A DNA stretch of 64,000 nucleotides from the NCBI GenBank assembly GCA_934757845.1, contig CAKVLQ010000005.1:28607-92606 (forward strand), read 5' to 3'. Positions 40,801-49,800 of the stretch are shown in pieces (position 1 is the first letter of the stretch; each line of letters starts with the position of its first letter). The position numbers and the translations under genes were made by a program. The notes under the pieces were generated by a model. That model ran no database searches. It had not been told where the DNA came from and saw nothing but the letters and a program-made list of their open reading frames with translations. The stretch is from an uncultured Clostridia bacterium (GTDB lineage Bacteria; Bacillota; Clostridia; Christensenellales; UBA1242).

Positions 40801-43800
40801 ATATACATTTGTTGACTTCGATTTTAGTGAAACAGGAAATGAAATCACTTCTAACGGAACGATTGTTGCAAACTTTGTTCAAAACAATTATACTATTGTG
40901 ATTTATGACAATGACGGCACAGAACTTGGAAGCATTACAAAACATTATAATGACGCAATAGAAAGTTCATTCTTTGAAAATATCACAAATGAATGTAACT
41001 CAAAAGCCGAAAGAGAAGGCTTGACATTTAATGGGTTAAGTTTAAACCAAGCAGAATTTGAAAACTTTGACGCTATTACAGTAATGCCACTTCTTGAAAA
41101 AGAATATAGTCAAACAACAGCCAATGGAAATAACTTTACATTAAAACTTTATGCAAATTATAGCATCAAAAAATTGAATGTTGTTATCAAAACAAAAGAT
41201 ATTAACTCAAACAAAGTTCTTGACTTTGCTGTTGAAAACCTAAATAGTTTAAGTGGCTTTGAAACTGAAATTTCTTCAAATGAAATAAAATTTATTGTTG
41301 ACTATGGAACGACAAATCTAACACTTCCAAGCATTACACTAACTGATAATAACTATATGTTTGAAAGTTATGTTATTGGTGGAAATGATTACAAAGCAGA
41401 ATATAAATTTGTTGAAGACATTGAAATTAACATTACCGCAAAATATAAGGTAACCTTTGAAACCAAAGGTGGCGAGATTTTAAATTCTTACAGCCTATTT
41501 GACAAACTTCAAACCGAAAATGGAAATTACTATTTCTATGCAGGCTTTAATGAAAATCTAGTTCTTCCAAAAGCAAATGATGTCCATCTTGTTGGATATA
41601 CTCTTGTTGGATTTAAAGTTCAAAATGTTTTAATTTCAAGTTTGATTGTGCAAGACAAAGTTAATGTTGAATTTGTTTATGACAAAAATGTTTATACATT
41701 AACACTTGACGCAAGCAAATATCAAGCGTTGCTTCCACAAAATATTGAAAGCGATGTTGTTGAAGACTATGTTTTGATTTCTGACTATGTTGCCGAACTT
41801 AAAGTTTTGCACGGAACAAAACTTAACGATATAATTTTAATTTTGCCAAAACTTTCTGTTGACGGATACACATTTGTTGGATATAAATTTAGCGAAACTG
41901 GCGAAACAATAACCAAAGATGGTCTAATCACAGCAAACTTTGTTCAAAACAATTATACTATTGTGATTTATGACAATGACGGCAGTGAACTTGGAAAAAT
42001 AACAAAACATTATAATGACGCAATAGAAAGTTCATTCTTTGAAAATATCACAAATGAATGTAACTCAAAAGCCGAAAGAGAAGGCTTGACATTTAATGGG
42101 TTAAGTTTAAACCAAGCAGAATTTGAAAACTTTGACGCTATTACAGTAATGCCACTTCTTGAAAAAGAATATAGTCAAACAACAGCCAATGGAAATAACT
42201 TTACATTAAAACTTTATGCAAATTATAGCATCAAAAAATTGAATGTTGTTATCAAAACAAAAGATATTAACTCAAACAAAGTTCTTGACTTTGTTTTAGA
42301 GAACCTAAATAGTTTAAGCGGTTTTGAAACTGAAATTTCTTCAAATGAAATAAAATTTGTTGTTGACTATGGCACAACAAATCTAACACTTCCAAGTATT
42401 ACACTAACTGATAACAACTATATGTTTGAAAGTTATGTTGTTGGTGGAAATGAATACAAAGCAGAATATAAATTTGTTGAAGATATTGAAATTAACATTA
42501 CTGTTAAATATAAGGTAACCTTTGAAACCAAAGGTGGCGAGATTTTAAATTCTTACAGTTTATTTGACAAACTTCAAACCGAAAACGGAAATTATTATTT
42601 CTATGAAAGTTTTAACAAACAATTAAAACTTCCAAAAGAAAGCGATGTTCAAAAAGAAGGCTTTACACTTACGAAGTTTAAGGTTAACGGGGTTGAGATT
42701 ATCAATCTTGTTGTTACAAATGTTTGCACTGTAAGTTTTGAATATTCTGGAAATACTTATGTTTTGGGTTTAAATTCAGAAGAATTTAAAGCAAACTTGC
42801 CATCTCAAATTAACAGTGAATATATTTTAACTTATAATTTAATTTCTAATTTCTATGCCGAATTAACCGTGGCTTATGGAACAAAAGTTTCTTCAATAAA
42901 AGAAGCTTTGCCAAACCTTGTTAGTGATGGCTATACATTTGTTGGATATAAATTTAGCGAAACTGGCGAAACAATAACCAAAGATGGTCTAATCACAGCG
43001 AACTTTGTTCAAAACAATTATACTATTGTGATTTATGACAATGACGGCAGTGAACTTGGAAAAATAACAAAACATTATAATGACGCAATAGAAAGTTCAT
43101 TCTTTGAAAATATCACAAATGAATGTAACTCAAAAGCCGAAAGAGAAGGCTTGACATTTAATGGGTTAAGTTTAAACCAAGCAGAATTTGAAAACTTTGA
43201 CGCTATTACAGTAATGCCACTTCTTGAAAAAGAATATAGTCAAACAACAGCCAATGGAAATAACTTTACATTAAAACTTTATGCAAATTATAGCATCAAA
43301 AAATTGAATGTTGTTATCAAAACAAAAGATATTAACTCAAACAAAGTTCTTGACTTTGCTGTTGAAAACCTAAATAGTTTAAGTGGCTTTGAAACTGAAA
43401 TTTCTTCAAATGAAATAAAATTTGTTGTTGACTATGGCACAACAAATTTAACACTTCCAAGCATTACACTAACTGATAACAACTATATGTTTGAAAGTTA
43501 TGTTGTTGGTGGAAATGAATACAAAGCAGAATATAAATTTGTTGAAGACATTGAAATTAACATTAATGTTAAATATAAGGTAACCTTTGAAACTAAAGGC
43601 GGAGAAATATTAAGCAGTTATTCAAGTTATGATAAATTAACCAAAAATGATAATCAATATTATTTCTATGCTGACTTTAATGAAAACCTAGTTCTTCCAA
43701 AAACAGACGAAGTTGAAAGAATTGGCTTTACACTTGTTGCAACAAAACTAGAAAATGTTGCAATTTCAAGTTTGATAGTAAATGGTCCAGCCGTGATAGA

Positions 43801-46800
43801 CTTTGTTTATGAAGGCAACACTTTAAGCCTTGTTCTTGATAGTAGTTCATATTTGGTTAATCTTCCACAAACTTTAACAAACATGGCGTTTATTGAAAGT
43901 TATGAACTAACAGACAATTATCATGCAACTATTAAAGTTGAATATGGCGCAAAAGTAAGCAATATAAAAACTTGCTTGCCAAACCTTGAAAAATTGGGCT
44001 ACACTCTTCAAGATTATTTGTTTAGTCAAGAAGATATAATAACCGAGAACGGAAGAATTGTTCCAAAATTTGTTCAAAATCAATATAAAATTGTGGCTTT
44101 TGATGCAAATGAAATAGAAATTTCATCAATTACAAAATATTTTGATGAAATAATTGAAGATAGTTTTTATAGTCAAGTTATCGAATATTGCGTGGTAGAA
44201 GCAAACAAAAATGGATTATTCTTTAAGGGATTAAGTTTAAACAAAAATAATTTTGTTGAATTTGACTATCCAGAAAAAATGCCAATGCTTGATAAAACTT
44301 ATTCAAATACAAATCAAAATGGATATGTTTATACTTTAAACATTTATGGCTATTATTTTGACAAAGTTAGCGTTTCTATTGTTGGAAACGAAAACACAAT
44401 CATTTTGAACAATAACACAAAAAATCTTGAAAACTTTGTTGGTGGAAATGCATACAACCAAAGTGCAAAATTTGATATTAGCATAAAAAATATATTAAAT
44501 AAACAAGTTGTTTTGCCAATTCCACAAATAAGCACAAGTTCAATTTTGAGATTTGCTAACTTTGCAGGATACTTTATCAAAAATGGCGAAACTGAAACTT
44601 TGGTTGTGGATAGCCTTGGCAAATTGCTTGACGCATTTGAGATTGATAAAGAAATAACTCTATATCAAAAATTTGATAATGCAAAATTTAATTTTAGTTT
44701 AAACGCAAATTATGACAACATAAAAGACAACGAACTTTTTGGATTTGAAAAAACCGAAAATGGCTTTGAAAAACTTGTTGAGTTTGATAGCGTTATTGGA
44801 AATCTTCCAGTTGTTGAACTTGAAAACTATAACTTTGTTGGCTATTATTTAAGCGATAACAACGACATATCAAAACAAAGCAAAGATATTAGAATTTCAG
44901 ACGAAAATGGAAAATTAATTTTAGGATATGAAAAATTATATAACAAATATTTTGACGAAAGTTCGGAAACTATTACACTAAAAAATATTTGTGCAAAATA
45001 TGAAACTAAAATGCTTGAAATTTCTATTAAAACAAGCAATAGCATTTTGGGCGAAGTTTATGCGATTTCATATTTGGGTGGCACTAAAGCAACCTATAAA
45101 CAAATTGAAAATGGATATATTTGCTCAATAATTAGTGGAAAAGATATTTTGATTTCGGCAAATAGTTTTGAAAACAGAGCAACATTTGCAGGATTTAAAG
45201 TTTATTTGAACGGCATTGATATTACAAGCACTGTTATAACTGACCAAAATCAATCGGCTGTTATCAAAAATGTTAATGAAAACTATGAAATTGTTGCAAA
45301 TTTTGAAGAAATTAATTATTCAATAAACTATCATGTTAATGGAAAAAATATAGAACTTTCTCCAAACACTTATAGCATTTTAACCAATAAATTTGATTTG
45401 CCAAAAGCAGAAAGTTATGGTCAAGAATTTGTTGGCTGGTATTTAGAACCTGAATTTGTAAATATCAGGACATCAATTAATCCAGTTGAATATTTGAAAG
45501 ATTTAGATTTATATGCTAGGTTTGAAAATGTAAGCACAAAAATTAACATTTATTCAAACAATATAGAAGGCTATTCTCTTTACACTTCAATTAACGCAGT
45601 TTATGGAAAAGAAATTGAATTGTTGCCTAATATTGTTTTGGAAGGATATAACTTTGTTGGATTCTTTACAAATGATAATGGAACAGGAATTAAAATTGAC
45701 AACAACAGTTTGAATATCTTTGCAGTAGAAACAAATGTTTATGCTTATTTTGAAATTAAACTTGCTAGCACCTTTGAAGGAATTGGAACAAGTGATAGCC
45801 CTTACTTAATTAAGTCGGAACAAGACTTTATCACTTTTGCTAGTCTTGCAAATTATTCAAAATTAAATAACAGAATTTTCTTTAAACTTGCAAATTCAAT
45901 TGAAATTTCAAAACCTGTTATTATTAATTCATTTGATGCAAACTTTGACGGAGATAATAATGTTATTTATGTTAATAATGCATTTGGTGGATATAACACA
46001 GTAACAAATAACGGCGAAATTATAAAATCAGTTAGTCTATTTGGAAATAACACTGGAACAATTAAGAACCTAACCATTGTTGCAAATCAAAACAATTTGA
46101 GCGATGTGATTGGTGAAGAAACATTAACTTCAACAAAATGCGGATATATTATTGACTTTGCAATTATTTCAAACAAAAATAGTGGCGAAATTGATAATGT
46201 TATAACTTATTTTAATGTTGTATTGAACGAATTAAATTTTGGTGAAGAAAGCAAAAACACATTTAATGCAATTTGTGCTGAAACTTTGGCAACAAATTCG
46301 AGTGTTTATAACAGCAAATTTATTGCAAAAGATTTGCAAAACGAATTTAATAGCGTTTTAGATTCTCATTTGCTTGGAAAAACAACTAGTGCAATAAAGA
46401 CAAATGAAAATGGTGAATATGAAATTCATTCTACTGAAGAATTTGAATATTTGCTAACTTTAACAGAAACTGATATAAAAGCAGTTTTGAATGCTAATAT
46501 AAATTTAAAAGGCAAAATTTTTGAAAAACTCGATAAAAATTTAAGCATTAATGCTAATGGCTATATCATTTCTGGCATTATGGCATTAAATCAAGATTAT
46601 TTATTCAAAAACTTAAAAATTGAAAAAACAGCAATCGAAAATGCAATATTTATTAATCTTAATAACAATAACACAACATTAATTGTTAATGCCGATGGAA
46701 TTGAAAACAGTTATATAACCATAGATTTATCAAATTTAAAAAATATAATTTCTTCAAATAATCAAAAAATTGCAAACAGTTATTTTGTTTCAAAAAATGC

Positions 46801-49800
46801 TGTTACACTTGTTGATAATTTAAGCGGAGAAATTTGCAATGTTTATTTGATAAATGTTAACAAATTTAATAGTTCAAGTGCAGAAGTTAAAAACTTTGTT
46901 ACTTTTGATTTAACAAATTTAGAAAATGTTGATCAATTCATCATCGATGCCAAAACTTTAAATGAAACACTTGCAAGTGAAAATTTATGGTTTGTTGATA
47001 GCAACAAAGTTATGAGTGATTATGTTTTGCCACAACTTGTTAAAGTTGGAAATGTGGTTACAAAATTAATCTTTGATGAAAATGTTATTGACATTTATAC
47101 TGAAATTGAAAAAGTTAACGGAAATCTTGTTATAACAAAACAAATTGAAAATATCTTGCTTGGCGTTTCATTATATGACTTGCAACAAAATGTTACAGAC
47201 ATAATTGTTAATGGCGAAAGCAAAATTGGCGAATTTGATAGCATTTTGAGTATATTTATGCTTAAAAATCAAACATCAAATTATAGCGAAGTTGAATTTG
47301 TAACTTCATTAAACAAATATACTTTAACAATTAAAGTAAATGAAGTGGGCAAAGGGAACTTAATTAGGTATGATGAGCAAAAAGCGGAAACAATAACAAT
47401 TATTGTTGAAAGCGGAACTGACTTTAATTCACTTAATTTAGAAGCAATTTGTGCTGATGGTTATAAGTTTGTCGGGTATGACTTTGAAGCCGAAGAAGGT
47501 TATTATTTTGACAAAAATAATCCTATAATTGAATGCAATTTAATAGCAACTGCAAACTTTGAAAAATTAATAAGTTATAAACTTGATTTAACAAATTATA
47601 ACAATATAATTTTCAAAGACACAAAAATTGAAGATTATTGGACACAAATTGAAACAAATATATATCAAATTTATTTGGCAAAATCAGAAAATATATTTGA
47701 TTTCTTGCCAGAAATTTCAAAACAAGATTATATCTTTAATCGTTATTCCGTAGCAGAACTTGACGAAGAAAACTTTATGGTTTATGCAATATTTAATGCT
47801 GATTATGTAATGGTTATTGCTAATTTTGACGAAACAAAAGGTAGTTTTGAATTGTTAACAAATCAAGAGTTCTCACTTTATGACGACACATTAAAAGTTT
47901 GTTATAAAGATGAGCAATCAAATATATATTATATTTTGCGTGGATATGACGGAGTGGTTTATTTAACCTTTAATGGAACTTATCTAACCAAATTAACTCT
48001 AAACGAAACCGACTTGTTTGAAGATTATAGCATCTTTGAATTGAAAGAAGATGATATAAGAAAAGAAATTAGTTTTGACAAAACAAAAGATGTTCACGAA
48101 ATTGTGGTTGAAACGCAAAACATTTTGGTTGAAACCAAGTTTGAATTTGATAGTGAATTTGTTAGTCTTGCATTAAAAAATGCAATTATAGACCCAATTA
48201 GTTTTGTAACAAAAACAAATAAAAATGAAAATTTGATTTTTGAACTTTCAATTAAAGAAGGCAAAGAATTAGATAACATTGAATTTGTGTTTGAAGATGC
48301 TGATTTTGTTGCTGAATATTCACAAGAAAATGGCGTTTATGTTTATAAAGTTATAAAACCTGCTGTTATAAAAATTAACATTAAAAACAAAGTTGTAAAT
48401 GTCACAGTTAATTTCCAAGACGGCGGACAAGTTGATGTTATAGGCATTGAAAAATCAGTTATTAACGAGCATAAATTTAGTTTTGCAGTTGATTATGATA
48501 ATAGTGCAAGTTTGTTAATTTCAACCTTTGATGGATATAAATTAAATTCTATTTCATCAAGCCTTGGAAAAATATTTGCACTAAAACCAAGCATAGTTCT
48601 TGAAAACCTAAAAGAAGATGTTGAAATTAATATTACATTCTTAAAACTTAACACTTGGCTTGATGTTGATGAAACAAATCAACCAAAATACTTTAATCTA
48701 ACCAAGTTTAAAGGAATAGGAACAGAAAATAATCCTTATATAATTTCAAACATTCATGATTTCTTAACCCTTGCTTATAATGTTAATATTTTGAATAAAG
48801 ATTATTCAAATGTTTATTTCAAATCGGCAAAACGAGATTTGGTTTTGAACTTGTCAAGATATTATTTTGTTCCAATAAACAACTTTAACGGAACAATTTT
48901 GGGCGATAATTTAACATTGTCTGGAATAACAATAAGTTCAAATTCTTATGCAAGTTTGTTTAGAAAACTTGACCAAAATGCATATATAAAATCAATTAAT
49001 ATAACAGGCGATATTTCGGGATATTATATTGTTGCGGGAATTGCTGGCGAAAACTTTGGAACAATTATTGGTTGTCAAAATAATGCTAGCATCACAAACA
49101 ATAACAATTATTACAGTCAAAACAATATAACTGCTGGAATTTGTGCAATAAACCGTGGAGTAGTTTCACGATGTTCAAATCAAGGTGTTATCAATTCTGA
49201 ATCTGTTTATACGGGCGGAATTTGTGCAAAAAATTATTCTGAAATAAACAATGTTTATAACAATGCAATAATTTATGCATCAAACAATTTTGATTTGGAA
49301 ACAGTTGTTGCTGGAATTTGTGCACAAAACAGCGGAATTGTTAAAATTGGTTATAATGATTCAAGACTAATTAACAAGTCTTATAACGAAAATATTGAAC
49401 TTGTTGGAACGACTAAAAATCTTATTGGAACTTATGAAGATTTGTATTTTAATAAAAACAAACTTTCAATAGATTCAACAGATGCACGAACCTATGAAGA
49501 AATGCTTAACAGCGAAAATGCAATTTATGCAAATTTCAGCAAAGATATTTGGGAATTTGCAACAAACAATAATGCACTTCCTGTTTTAAAAACCATGTAT
49601 GAATATCTTGGTTCAGTTTCTATTACGGTTACTTTTGACGAAAGTTTAAAATCGCAAGAAAGATTAGTTTATTTTGTTCTAACAAATGCGATAGGTCAAA
49701 ATTATGGTGTTATCCTTGACAGTTCAAGCAAAATTTATGTTATATCTAACCTTACAAAAGGTGATTATAAAATAAGTTTGAAAAACTTGCTTGGAAGTGC

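Noticed and set aside
39314..44638. CRISPR or phage-like repeat array
   Set aside because: The 1065-bp repeats are in-frame coding units inside one protein gene. There are no short repeats with unique spacers and no cas genes.
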